This document shows, piece by piece, positions 1 to 7,554 of a DNA stretch of 24,398 nucleotides; position 1 is the stretch's first letter; each line of letters starts with the position of its first letter. A program made the position numbers and the translations under genes. The DNA is from JBBRMQ01 sp038230775 (GTDB taxonomy: Bacteria > Acidobacteriota > Thermoanaerobaculia > Gp7-AA8), in NCBI GenBank assembly GCA_038230775.1, contig JBBRMQ010000034.1, positions 1-24,398 on the forward strand, given 5' to 3'. Under the pieces are notes generated by a model that saw only the letters and a program-made list of their open reading frames with translations, was not told where the DNA came from and did no database searches.

Positions 1-89
1 AAGTCATGACGATCCCTTCTTGGCGAAAGTTTCGTCAGTGTCCCAGATCGCTCCTGTTTCGTCGAAGCGTTGTTGCACTTACTTCTTGA

Positions 90-374
90 ATTCGCGCCCT
101 CAAAGAGTGGTACCTGCCGGACGATCCGTACATGGACGTCGAAGAAGTCAGCGATGGCTTCCGGCTTCTCGAGCGCAATTGTCCATTCATCAATACGGCC
201 ATGAAGCGTCCGTCGCTCTGCAGCGTCTCCGTGAACGCGCTCACCCGGCTGTTAGGCGTGCGCGTCGTGCGTGAAGAGAAATTTCAGAACGGCGACGGGC
301 GATGCGTGTTCCACGTCTACGCCGCCGAGCCCGTCGAGTCGACCGACTTCGTTCTCGAGTCCGAAGTCAGTTAG
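90..374 (+). pseudogene. 3' remnant of a COG2345/SufR-like HTH transcriptional regulator
   Basis: The open frame ends at the TAG at 372-374 and reads back to a TGA at 87-89. It encodes only the C-terminal ligand or cofactor domain of an ArsR/DeoR-like regulator (COG2345 type); the DNA-binding helix-turn-helix that should precede it is absent. Three cysteines (RNCPF, SLCSV, GRCVF; the first two spaced C-X12-C) resemble the cysteines that hold a [4Fe-4S] cluster in SufR-like members, so iron-sulfur or redox sensing is possible. The first in-frame ATG is at 132, but homology-like sequence (RALKEW) already begins upstream of it with no start codon. One extra A in GAATT at about 90 would join it to the +1 frame upstream, so a frameshift or sequencing error is likely. 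The window edge hides the rest of the gene. It converges on the aldehyde dehydrogenase. Confidence 0.6.
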
Positions 375-399
375 CCATGTCATGGACAACATCTCAACT

Positions 400-1788
400 T
401 CACTCGGTCGCGCTCCCCGAATCCGCACCGGGTTTTCCAATCCACACTGTCTTGATATTCACGAACTCCCGGATGCCGAAGATGCCGAGCTCGCGCCCGA
501 ATCCGGAGCGCTTCACTCCGCCGAACGGCACGCGCGGATCCGACGCGACCATCGCATTGATGAAAACCTGTCCGGACTCGATGCCGTCGATGAATCGATC
601 GATCTCGTGGGTGTCCGTCGTCCACACGCTGGCGCCGAGGCCGAAAGGGGTGTCGTTGGCGGTGGCGATGGCGTCGTCGACGTCGTTCACGTGAAAGACC
701 GAAGCCACGGGACCGAAGGTTTCCTGGCGAGCCACGGGCGCTGAACTGGGGATATTGGTGAGCACGGTCGGCTCGTAAAAGTTTCCCCGGCGCTTTCCGC
801 CCGTCAACAATTTTGCTCCCGCAGCGATCGACTGCGTCACCTGCTTCTCAATGTCATCCGCGATCTGCGGCATCGCAAGGGGACCGATGTCGGTCGCCTC
901 ATCCATCGGATCGCCGACCTTCAACGCCGCCATCGCTGCCGAAAACCTCTTCTCGAATTCCGCGGCGATTGACTCATGCACGATGAAGCGTTTTGCGGCG
1001 ATGCACGACTGTCCGTTGTTCACCGTACGCGCTTGAACCGCGACGTTCACCGCCTTCGCCAGGTCGGCTGACGGCATCACCACGAACGGATCGCTTCCTC
1101 CCAGTTCAAGCACACTCTTCTTGATCTTGTTCGCCGCAATGCTCGCAACGCTCGCGCCGGCTGGCTCGCTGCCCGTGAGCGTCGCGGCCTGCACGCGATC
1201 ATCTTCGAGGATGGCACGCACCTGCTCGGACGTGATGAGAAGCGTCTGAAACTCGTGATGATCAAAACCGGCGTCGCGAAACACATCCTCGATGGCGAGC
1301 GCGCATTGCGGGACGTTGGAGGAATGCTTGAGCAGGCCGGTGTTCCCGGCCATGAGCGCGGGCGCCGCGAAACGAAAGACCTGCCAGAACGGAAAGTTCC
1401 ACGGCATCACGGCGAGCACGGGGCCGATCGCCTCGTACCGGATGAACGACCTCTCCGCCTCGGTCTTCACCGGCTCATCGCGCAAAAACTCCGCGGCATG
1501 TTCCGCGTAGTACCGGCACACGGTGGCGCACTTCGTCACCTCCGCGATCGCCGCCTTGATGGGCTTGCCCATTTCGGTGGTGACGATGCGGCCGTAGTCC
1601 TTCTGCCGCTCCTCGAGGATTTGCGCCGCGCGCAACATGCGGCTCGCACGATCGGCAAATGACCGCGCGCGGTTCACGCGGAATCCCTCCACGGATCTTT
1701 GCAATTTCTCCTCGATTTCCGCATTGCGCAGCGGTTCAAACTCGCGCAGAGTCGCGCCCGTTGCCGGGTTCACCGATGCAATCGCCAT
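400..1788 (-). CDS. NAD(P)-dependent aldehyde dehydrogenase, succinate-semialdehyde dehydrogenase type
   Basis: This 462-residue cytosolic enzyme would oxidise an aldehyde to its acid; family resemblance points to succinate semialdehyde (GabD1/Sad group, GABA catabolism). The ALDH landmarks are all visible: PWNFPFW with the oxyanion Asn131, Lys154 of the cofactor site, general base Glu228 in LELGG, and nucleophile Cys262 in NNGQSC. The length is normal for the family. The ATG at 1788 follows a purine-rich GAAGAGGGA. The gene is divergent from the TonB-dependent receptor (74-nt gap) and convergent with the regulator remnant, so it looks monocistronic. No GABA transaminase or transporter is nearby, so the exact substrate is inferred from sequence similarity only; another small aldehyde is possible. 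Confidence 0.9.
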   Translation of the reverse strand: MAIASVNPATGATLREFEPLRNAEIEEKLQRSVEGFRVNRARSFADRASRMLRAAQILEERQKDYGRIVTTEMGKPIKAAIAEVTKCATVCRYYAEHAAEFLRDEPVKTEAERSFIRYEAIGPVLAVMPWNFPFWQVFRFAAPALMAGNTGLLKHSSNVPQCALAIEDVFRDAGFDHHEFQTLLITSEQVRAILEDDRVQAATLTGSEPAGASVASIAANKIKKSVLELGGSDPFVVMPSADLAKAVNVAVQARTVNNGQSCIAAKRFIVHESIAAEFEKRFSAAMAALKVGDPMDEATDIGPLAMPQIADDIEKQVTQSIAAGAKLLTGGKRRGNFYEPTVLTNIPSSAPVARQETFGPVASVFHVNDVDDAIATANDTPFGLGASVWTTDTHEIDRFIDGIESGQVFINAMVASDPRVPFGGVKRSGFGRELGIFGIREFVNIKTVWIGKPGADSGSATE

Positions 1789-1851
1789 AGTCCCTCTTCG
1801 TCATGTTATTCTCGCGCCACGTCCCCAAATCTAGCTGTCCAACCAATCTGC

Positions 1852-1857
1852 AAGGAG
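1852..1857 (+). promoter_or_regulatory. Shine-Dalgarno site fixing the TonB-receptor start
   Basis: AAGGAG lies 5 nt before the ATG at 1863. It selects this start over the upstream in-frame ATG at 1803, which has no ribosome-binding site and would place 20 residues in front of a clear signal peptide. Confidence 0.8.
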
Positions 1858-1862
1858 TCTGC

Positions 1863-4820
1863 ATGATTCAATCGAAGTTCTTCCGCTCCAGCCTTGTTTT
1901 CATTCTTCTCACCCTCACACCAATTGCAGTTTTCGCGCAAAGCAGCACCGGCGCGATCTCGGGAGACGTCACCGATAACAACGGCGGCGCGCTACCCGGC
2001 GTTTCCGTGACGGCGACGAACACCGCGACCAATGCCTCGCGCACGGTGACCAGCAACGGCAACGGTCACTACGAGATCCAGCTTCTCTCACCCGGCACGT
2101 ACCGCATCAGTTCCGAGCTCTCCGGGTTTCAGTCGGTGAAGAGCCTGGCGAACGTCAACGTCGGGTCCACCGTAACCTTCGACGTCAAGATGAGGCCGAC
2201 CGTTTCCGAAACGGTTACCGTGAACGCGGCGGCGCCCATCATCGACACGTCGAAGTCTTCGGTGAGCTCGGTCGTCAACGAGAAGTCGATTCAGAGCCTG
2301 CCGACCAACGGCCGCAACTTCATCGATTTCGTTCTGACCACTCCTGGCGTCGTTCGCGACGTGCGCGGCGGCGACATCAGCTTCGCCGGACAGCGCGGCA
2401 CGAACAACTCGATGGTGGTCGACGGCGCGAACAACGACAACACGTTCTTCGGGCAGACGGTCGGCCGCACCGGTTCGGGCCGCGCGCCGTATCAGTTCAG
2501 CGAAGACGCGGTGAAAGAGTTCCAGGTCAACTCCGGAACGTACTCGGCCGAGTACGGCCGCGCCGCCGGAGCGGTGATCAACGTCGTCACAAAGTCCGGC
2601 ACGAACGAGCTCAGCGGATCCGTGTTCGACTACTACCGCGACAAGTCGCTCAACGCCAACAACTACATCAACGTGCTCAATAAACGTGTGAAGAGCGCGT
2701 ACCACTACGATCAGTACGGTTTCATCGTCGGCGGACCGATCGTTCGCGACAAGCATTTCTTCTTCGCAAACTTCGACGCGCAGCGCAACTCCACGCCGAA
2801 TCTCGTGATTCTCGGCGGCGGGCGCATCACGTCGTTCCCGACCGATGCTGCGAGTCAGGCCGCGCTCACCACGCTCGGCGGTCTCGCGGGCGAGTATGCC
2901 CAGAACCAGAATCAGAACGTCTACCTGATCAAGACGGATCACGAGTTTCTGTCGAACCAGCATCTGTCACTGCGCTTCAACAAACAGCGCTTCAACGGAA
3001 TCAACTACGAGAACGGAAGCATCACGAACTCGGTGCAGCACACCGGCAACTCCAACGTGTTCACCGACTCGCTGTCGACGGTCTACGACATGGTGCCGTC
3101 GAACTCGTTCTTCAACGAAGTTCGCGCTCAGTATTTGAAAGACAGCGAGCCGGGCCAGGCGAACAGCTCCGACCCCGAAGCGCAGATCTTCCAGGGTGGC
3201 ACCGCGGTCATCAACATCGGACGCAACACGTTCTCGCCTCGCGAGACGACGATCAAGCGGACGCAGGTTGCCGACACCGCGACCTACCTTCTCGCCAACC
3301 ACACGATCAAAGGTGGGTTCGACTACAACCGCGACAAGATCCTGAACTTCTTCCCTGGCAACTTCTTCGGCTCCTATCGCTTCAACAGTCTCGCGGACTT
3401 CACTAACAAGAAGCCCGCGTCCTTTACGCAGGCATTCCCGGGTCCGGGAACGACAGGGCCGGTCACACATCCGAATCTGAAAGAGCTCGGCCTGTTCCTT
3501 CAGGACGAGTTCCATCCGATGGCGTCGCTGACGCTCACCGCCGGTCTCCGTTACGACAAGCAGTCGATGGAGCAGCCCAGCGTGCTGAACCCTGATGCGC
3601 AGTTGCTGGCAGCGGGATATCGCACGGACCACATCAACGTCGACGGCAACAACTGGGGTCCGCGCCTCGGCTTTGCATGGACGCCGACTGCCGACAATCG
3701 CATGGTGGTTCGCGGCGGCTACGGCATCTTCTACGGCCGTACGCCGTCGATCATGATTGGCACCGCGCACTCGAACAACGGCATCAACGTGCAGACGATC
3801 ACGTTCACGGGCTCACTGATCCCGACCTATCCGAACGTCTACCCTTCGCTGCCGACAGGGGTCAATCTGCCGAAGCCGACGATCTTCGTGTTCGATCCGA
3901 ACTTCCAGAACCCCAAAACCCAGCAGGCCAGCCTCGGCGTCGAACATCAGCTCGGCAGCGATTTCTCCGCCGGCGTGACCTATCAGTATGTGAAGGGCGA
4001 TAATCTTCCGCGCTCGCGCGACATCAACGTGAGCACACCGACAACGGTCGACGCCACCATCTCCACCGGCGGCACCGTGCAGATCACCCGCGAAACCGGC
4101 CGGCCGTTCTCGAACTTCAACCGGGTGATCGCATTCGAGAGCACGGCGCGCTCGAAGTACAACGGCCTCACGCTCGACCTGCAGAAGCGCTTTGCGAACA
4201 ACTGGCAGGCGCGTTTGGCCTGGACCCATGCGTCGGCGAAGGACAACAAGCCGGACGCCACCGCCGTCGTTCCGTTCTCCTCCGGCGACGACGCGAAGCA
4301 CGCGAGCGATCCTCTCAATCTCGATCGCGACTACACCTCTGGAGATATCGACATCCGCGACCGCATCGTGCTCAGCGGCGTATGGTCGCTCGACAGCTAT
4401 GGCCGCTCGCTGCAGAACTCCGTCGCGCGCGCTCTTGCCTCCGGCTGGACGATCAGCGGCATCGCAAGCTACCAGACCGGATATCCGTACACCCCGACCG
4501 CGACCGGCGATCTCAACGGCGATGGGAATCCGTCGAACGACCTGGCGCCCGGATTCCGGCGCAACTCGGTCCGGTTGCCGTCGCAGCTCTCGATCGATCC
4601 CCGCATCGCCCGCGACATCCCGCTCTACTACGGAGCGAAGCTGACGCTGATCGCGGAGGCGTACAACGTGACGAACCGTCACAACATCACCGCGGTCAAC
4701 CGCGGACTGTACGGGTACAACAACACGACGAAGGTGCTCACGCCGTCGGCTACGTTCGGCATTCCGACCGCGACGGCCGGGCAGCGCATCGTCCAGCTGG
4801 CGGGCAAGCTCACCTTCTAG
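1863..4820 (+). CDS. TonB-dependent receptor, Oar-like, with carboxypeptidase-regulatory domain
   Basis: This is an outer-membrane transporter of 985 residues. A signal peptide (hydrophobic residues 10-22, probable cleavage after VFA at 24-25) is followed by a carboxypeptidase-regulatory beta-sandwich (about 30-112; GAISGDVTD, ALPGVSV, GTYRI). Next come a TonB plug (about 130-250; SLPTNGRNF, VDGANNDNTFF, EYGRAAGAVINVVTKSGTN) and a 22-strand-type barrel ending in the terminal Phe of KLTF, the usual outer-membrane assembly signal. Oar-like receptors of this architecture are greatly expanded in Acidobacteriota and Myxococcota. No SusD-like lipoprotein, TonB/ExbBD or degradative enzyme is adjacent, so the ligand cannot be guessed. 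A terminator follows 24 nt after the stop, and the gene appears to stand alone. Confidence 0.93.
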   Translation: MIQSKFFRSSLVFILLTLTPIAVFAQSSTGAISGDVTDNNGGALPGVSVTATNTATNASRTVTSNGNGHYEIQLLSPGTYRISSELSGFQSVKSLANVNVGSTVTFDVKMRPTVSETVTVNAAAPIIDTSKSSVSSVVNEKSIQSLPTNGRNFIDFVLTTPGVVRDVRGGDISFAGQRGTNNSMVVDGANNDNTFFGQTVGRTGSGRAPYQFSEDAVKEFQVNSGTYSAEYGRAAGAVINVVTKSGTNELSGSVFDYYRDKSLNANNYINVLNKRVKSAYHYDQYGFIVGGPIVRDKHFFFANFDAQRNSTPNLVILGGGRITSFPTDAASQAALTTLGGLAGEYAQNQNQNVYLIKTDHEFLSNQHLSLRFNKQRFNGINYENGSITNSVQHTGNSNVFTDSLSTVYDMVPSNSFFNEVRAQYLKDSEPGQANSSDPEAQIFQGGTAVINIGRNTFSPRETTIKRTQVADTATYLLANHTIKGGFDYNRDKILNFFPGNFFGSYRFNSLADFTNKKPASFTQAFPGPGTTGPVTHPNLKELGLFLQDEFHPMASLTLTAGLRYDKQSMEQPSVLNPDAQLLAAGYRTDHINVDGNNWGPRLGFAWTPTADNRMVVRGGYGIFYGRTPSIMIGTAHSNNGINVQTITFTGSLIPTYPNVYPSLPTGVNLPKPTIFVFDPNFQNPKTQQASLGVEHQLGSDFSAGVTYQYVKGDNLPRSRDINVSTPTTVDATISTGGTVQITRETGRPFSNFNRVIAFESTARSKYNGLTLDLQKRFANNWQARLAWTHASAKDNKPDATAVVPFSSGDDAKHASDPLNLDRDYTSGDIDIRDRIVLSGVWSLDSYGRSLQNSVARALASGWTISGIASYQTGYPYTPTATGDLNGDGNPSNDLAPGFRRNSVRLPSQLSIDPRIARDIPLYYGAKLTLIAEAYNVTNRHNITAVNRGLYGYNNTTKVLTPSATFGIPTATAGQRIVQLAGKLTF

Positions 4821-4844
4821 CTTTTTTTGCGCAACAGTTTCGTC

Positions 4845-4869
4845 AAGGGCCGTCTTCACGACGGCCCTT
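4845..4869 (+). terminator. Intrinsic-type terminator after the TonB receptor
   Basis: A perfect 10-bp GC-rich stem (AAGGGCCGTC / GACGGCCCTT) with a 5-nt loop is followed by GTCATTTTC. It sits 24 nt after the receptor stop and before the TetR promoter. The T tract is weak, so termination efficiency is uncertain. Confidence 0.7.
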
Positions 4870-4900
4870 GTCATTTTCTGGTGGTAAAGCTGAGCTGCAT

Positions 4901-4936
4901 CTGTGTGAGGACCGGCTTCAGCCGGTCCACACACAG
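4901..4936. repeat. REP-type palindrome, GACCGGC-TTCA-GCCGGTC family
   Basis: A 16-bp stem with one mismatch folds from CTGTGTGAGGACCGGC and its complement around a TTCA loop. The same unit recurs twice, in opposite orientations, at 11458-11516, so it is a dispersed intergenic element and not a terminator specific to one gene. Confidence 0.8.
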
Positions 4937-4953
4937 AAGCAATTCATGTGGCG

Positions 4954-4972
4954 GCGGGCTTCAGCCGCCCGC
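4954..4972. repeat. Second REP-type hairpin, GCGGGC-TTCAGCC-GCCCGC
   Basis: A 6-bp GC stem carries the same TTCAGCC core as the neighbouring element and the GGGCGGGCTGAAGCCCGCCC palindrome at 19085-19104. It lies directly against the -35 box of the TetR gene. Confidence 0.6.
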
Positions 4973-5001
4973 TTGACATCACGCGTTTGTAAATATACGT
5001 T
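4973..5001 (+). promoter_or_regulatory. Promoter of the TetR-efflux operon
   Basis: A consensus -35 (TTGACA, 4973-4978) lies exactly 17 nt from TACGTT (4996-5001), a TANNNT-type -10. TATACG at 4994-4999, with a 15-nt spacer, is the alternative. The predicted transcription start falls within a few bases of the ATG at 5011, so the mRNA would be leaderless or nearly so. No Shine-Dalgarno sequence precedes the ATG. Confidence 0.65.
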
Positions 5002-5011
5002 CATTTACAAA
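4986..5011. promoter_or_regulatory. Predicted TetR operator (perfect 9-bp inverted repeat)
   Basis: TTTGTAAAT (4986-4994) and ATTTACAAA (5003-5011) form a perfect inverted repeat around an 8-nt spacer. This AT-rich palindrome in GC-rich DNA covers the -10 region and the first base of the TetR start codon. Placement and symmetry are those of an autorepressor site that would block RNA polymerase. Confidence 0.75.
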
Positions 5012-5832
5012 TGGGCCGTCCGGCGACGATCAAACGCGACCAACTCCTGGAAACAGCGCGGAGGGTGTTCGCGCGCCGGGGGTTTGAGACCGCCACTCTG
5101 AAGGACATCGCCCACGAGTTGAACGTTACCGCCGCCGCGGTTCTGCGCCACTTCCCCAGCAAGCAGGCGCTGTTCACCGCGGCGATGCAGCCACAGCGTC
5201 TCGAGGTTCCGGCGTTCATTCTGGAGTTGGCCACCGTCGACCCCGCAACGGATCCGCGAATCGTGCTGCGAAATCTCGCCGAACAGTTCGTTCCGTTCGT
5301 GCAACGCACGCTGGCCGAAAATCTCGCGGTCTACATGTTCTCTCGCGCGCAAACATCGATCGTGCTGCCGTTCGATCCGCGTGATCCCGACACGCCGCCG
5401 CGCCGCGGATTGATGGTCGTCACCGACTACTTCCGGCGCGCACAGAAGGCGGGTGTACTCCGCGTCCGCAACCCGCGAGCGGCGGCCCTTCTTTTCATGG
5501 GATCGCTTCAGTCATACGTCTTTCTTCACCAGGTGCTGCACGTTTCGCCGGCCTATCCGCTTCCCGACTACCTCGATGCCCTCATCGAGCTCTGGAGCGC
5601 AGGCGCATTCGGAACGCCACCGGCTCGCCCAAAAGGAGGTTCGGGTGTCCAAAACAACGACCAGAAAAATAGTGCTGGCGATCGTGATTCTGATCGCGGC
5701 GGCCGCAACGCTTCTGTACATGCGCGCGGAGCGAAAGCCCCGCGAGCTGACCTTCTCCGGAACCCTGGAAGCGAGAACGGTCAACGTCGGGTCGCTGGTC
5801 GGCGGCCGGGTCACAAGAGTCCTCGTCGATGA
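5011..5832 (+). CDS. TetR/AcrR-family transcriptional repressor
   Basis: Residues 1-57 form a TetR DNA-binding domain (GRPATIKRDQLLETA, then the helix-turn-helix LKDIAHELNVTAAAVLRHF and SKQALF). The ligand-binding helical domain extends to about residue 207 (LDALIELWSAGAF), where TetR proteins normally end. It probably represses its own efflux operon through the operator overlapping its start; the layout recalls Escherichia coli CecR with ybhGFSR. The frame runs 188 nt into the next gene to a TGA at 5830-5832, adding about 62 polar, low-complexity residues read from the adaptor gene in another frame. That tail is unlikely to be functional and may reflect loss of an original stop. The start is chosen from the domain alignment. 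Confidence 0.88.
   Translation: MGRPATIKRDQLLETARRVFARRGFETATLKDIAHELNVTAAAVLRHFPSKQALFTAAMQPQRLEVPAFILELATVDPATDPRIVLRNLAEQFVPFVQRTLAENLAVYMFSRAQTSIVLPFDPRDPDTPPRRGLMVVTDYFRRAQKAGVLRVRNPRAAALLFMGSLQSYVFLHQVLHVSPAYPLPDYLDALIELWSAGAFGTPPARPKGGSGVQNNDQKNSAGDRDSDRGGRNASVHARGAKAPRADLLRNPGSENGQRRVAGRRPGHKSPRR
5633..5639 (+). promoter_or_regulatory. Shine-Dalgarno site fixing a GTG start of the adaptor gene
   Basis: AAGGAGG lies 5 nt before GTG at 5645. It sits inside the TetR reading frame and identifies GTG 5645 as the start of the HlyD protein, in preference to the upstream in-frame ATG at 5453, which would add non-homologous residues before the membrane anchor. Confidence 0.85.
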
Positions 5833-6601
5833 AGGCGCGCACGTGGTGGCCGGTCAGCAGATCGTGACTCTGGAGACCGAAACGATCGATCGCCAGGTTG
5901 CCGAGCAACAGGCCGCCATCAGCGCCGCTGGTGCACAGCTGGCGAAGGCGATCGCCGGTCCGCGTCCCGAGGAGATCTCGAAGGCCTCGGCAATCGCGAG
6001 CAATGACGAAGTCGATCGCCGCCGCTTCGAGCGCCTCTATCGCGCCGGAATCGTGGCGAAGGAACAACTCGACGACGCCTCAACGAAGGCCAAGGCGTCG
6101 GCAGACGACCTCCGCATTCTTCAGAAGGGAACGCGCAAGGAAGACATCGATGCCGCGCGCGCGGAAGTCGAACAGCAGCAACGACGCCTCGACACGCTTC
6201 TCAAACAGCGCGCGGAAACTGACGTGAAGTCGACCGTCACCGGCGTCGTGCAGTCCAGTGGCCTGGGGCCCGGCGATCTGGTCGCACCGAATCAAAGCGT
6301 CGCCGAGATCCTGGAGGCGAATCAGCTCTGGGTCCGCGTGTACGTTCCGGAGACGGAGCTCGGACTGGTGCACGTCGATATGTCCGTCCGCGTTCACGTG
6401 GACACGTTTCCCAGCGTCTCGTTCGCCGGCCATGTCGGAACCGTCAGCAGCCAGGGTGAGTACACGCCGAGGAATGTGCAGACGAAAGCGCAGAGGGCGG
6501 AGCAGGTGTACGGAATCAAAGTGCTGGTCGATCCCGACCCGCGACTCAAAGCGGGAATGGCTGCCGACGTCGACTTCGGCGTGAAAGGACGCGCCGAATG
6601 A
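5645..6601 (+). CDS. HlyD/YbhG-type membrane-fusion (periplasmic adaptor) protein
   Basis: This 318-residue adaptor has one N-terminal membrane anchor (about residues 8-28). A biotinyl-lipoyl-like half (GTLEARTVNVGSLVGGRV, DEGAHVVAGQQ) follows, then a long alanine-, glutamate- and glutamine-rich alpha-helical hairpin (about 75-190), the second lipoyl half (STVTGVVQSSGLGPGDLV) and a beta-barrel region (VRVYVPE, GMAADVDF). Such proteins bridge an inner-membrane exporter to an outer-membrane channel; no TolC-like gene is present here. It overlaps the ABC ATPase by ATGA (6598-6601), showing translational coupling. The closest familiar model is YbhG of the YbhGFSR exporter. The substrate is unknown. 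Confidence 0.9.
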   Translation: MSKTTTRKIVLAIVILIAAAATLLYMRAERKPRELTFSGTLEARTVNVGSLVGGRVTRVLVDEGAHVVAGQQIVTLETETIDRQVAEQQAAISAAGAQLAKAIAGPRPEEISKASAIASNDEVDRRRFERLYRAGIVAKEQLDDASTKAKASADDLRILQKGTRKEDIDAARAEVEQQQRRLDTLLKQRAETDVKSTVTGVVQSSGLGPGDLVAPNQSVAEILEANQLWVRVYVPETELGLVHVDMSVRVHVDTFPSVSFAGHVGTVSSQGEYTPRNVQTKAQRAEQVYGIKVLVDPDPRLKAGMAADVDFGVKGRAE

Positions 6602-7554
6602 GCACGGACGTCGGCATTGACGTTCAGCACGTCACGAAGGACTTCGGCACGTTTCGCGCGCTCGACGATGTGACGCTTCAGGTTCGTCGCGGCGAGATCT
6701 ACGGTCTGCTGGGTCCCAACGGATCGGGGAAGTCGACCTTGATTCGCATTCTGTGCGGCCTGCTCGCGCCGACCTCCGGCCACGCCAGCGTCGACGGGCT
6801 CGATGTCGAGAAGCAGGGAGAGCTCGTTCGCCAGCACATCGGCCACGTGTCGCAGGCCTTCTCGCTGTATCGCGACTTGACCGTGCAGGAGAACCTCGAC
6901 TTCTTCAGCTCGATCTACCGGCTCAAAGGCGCCGAGCGACGCCAGCGCATCGACTGGGCGGTCGACCTCACGCACATCGGTCCCTATCGCGACCGGCTCG
7001 CCGGCGCATTGTCCGGCGGATGGAAACAGAGGCTCGCGCTGGCCGCGGCGCTGATGCATAGGCCCCGCGTTCTCTTTCTCGATGAGCCGACCGCGGGCAT
7101 CGATCCCGTTGCGCGACGCGAGCTGTGGGATCTCCTGTTCGAGCTTGCAGCTTCGGACGTGACCATGTTCGTGACGACGCACTATATGGACGAGGCCGAA
7201 CGATGCGGCACCGTCGCGTATCTGTATCTGTCGAAGCTGATCGTGAGCGGCCGGCCGGACACGCTCAAGCAACTGCCGGAGGTGACACCGGAAGGGACGC
7301 GTCGCATCGAGGCCGTCGCGGACGAAGGCGTCGCCACGGCGATGCTGGCCGCGCGCAAGCTGGCGTACGTCCGCGCTGCGACCATCTTCGGCACGTCGCT
7401 CCATCTCCTGATCGACGCCAACATCTCCGACGAACAAGTCCGCCGCGACCTCGGTGACGTCCGCGTGAGCGCGATCGAGCCGTCGCTGGAGGATGTCTTC
7501 GTCCGACTGACCGAAACGCGGGGCAAAGATGTGGAGTCGAGGAGGGTGGCATGA
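6598..7554 (+). CDS. ABC-2-type transporter ATP-binding protein
   Basis: A single nucleotide-binding domain of 318 residues carries Walker A GPNGSGKST (about 40-48), signature LSGGWKQRLALA, Walker B VLFLDEPTAGID and switch histidine in TTHYMDEAE. It would dimerise and power the permease encoded directly downstream. The last 90 or so residues form the C-terminal extension common in drug-exporter ATPases (ending SLEDVFVRLTE). In Escherichia coli the related YbhF holds two such domains fused in one chain; here there is only one. The gene has ATGA overlaps with both neighbours, giving a tightly coupled operon. Confidence 0.93.
   Translation: MSTDVGIDVQHVTKDFGTFRALDDVTLQVRRGEIYGLLGPNGSGKSTLIRILCGLLAPTSGHASVDGLDVEKQGELVRQHIGHVSQAFSLYRDLTVQENLDFFSSIYRLKGAERRQRIDWAVDLTHIGPYRDRLAGALSGGWKQRLALAAALMHRPRVLFLDEPTAGIDPVARRELWDLLFELAASDVTMFVTTHYMDEAERCGTVAYLYLSKLIVSGRPDTLKQLPEVTPEGTRRIEAVADEGVATAMLAARKLAYVRAATIFGTSLHLLIDANISDEQVRRDLGDVRVSAIEPSLEDVFVRLTETRGKDVESRRVA

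Noticed and set aside
3813..4934. 373-codon minus-strand open frame
   Set aside because: Antisense to the TonB receptor barrel; the composition is that of a shadow frame and no domain is visible.
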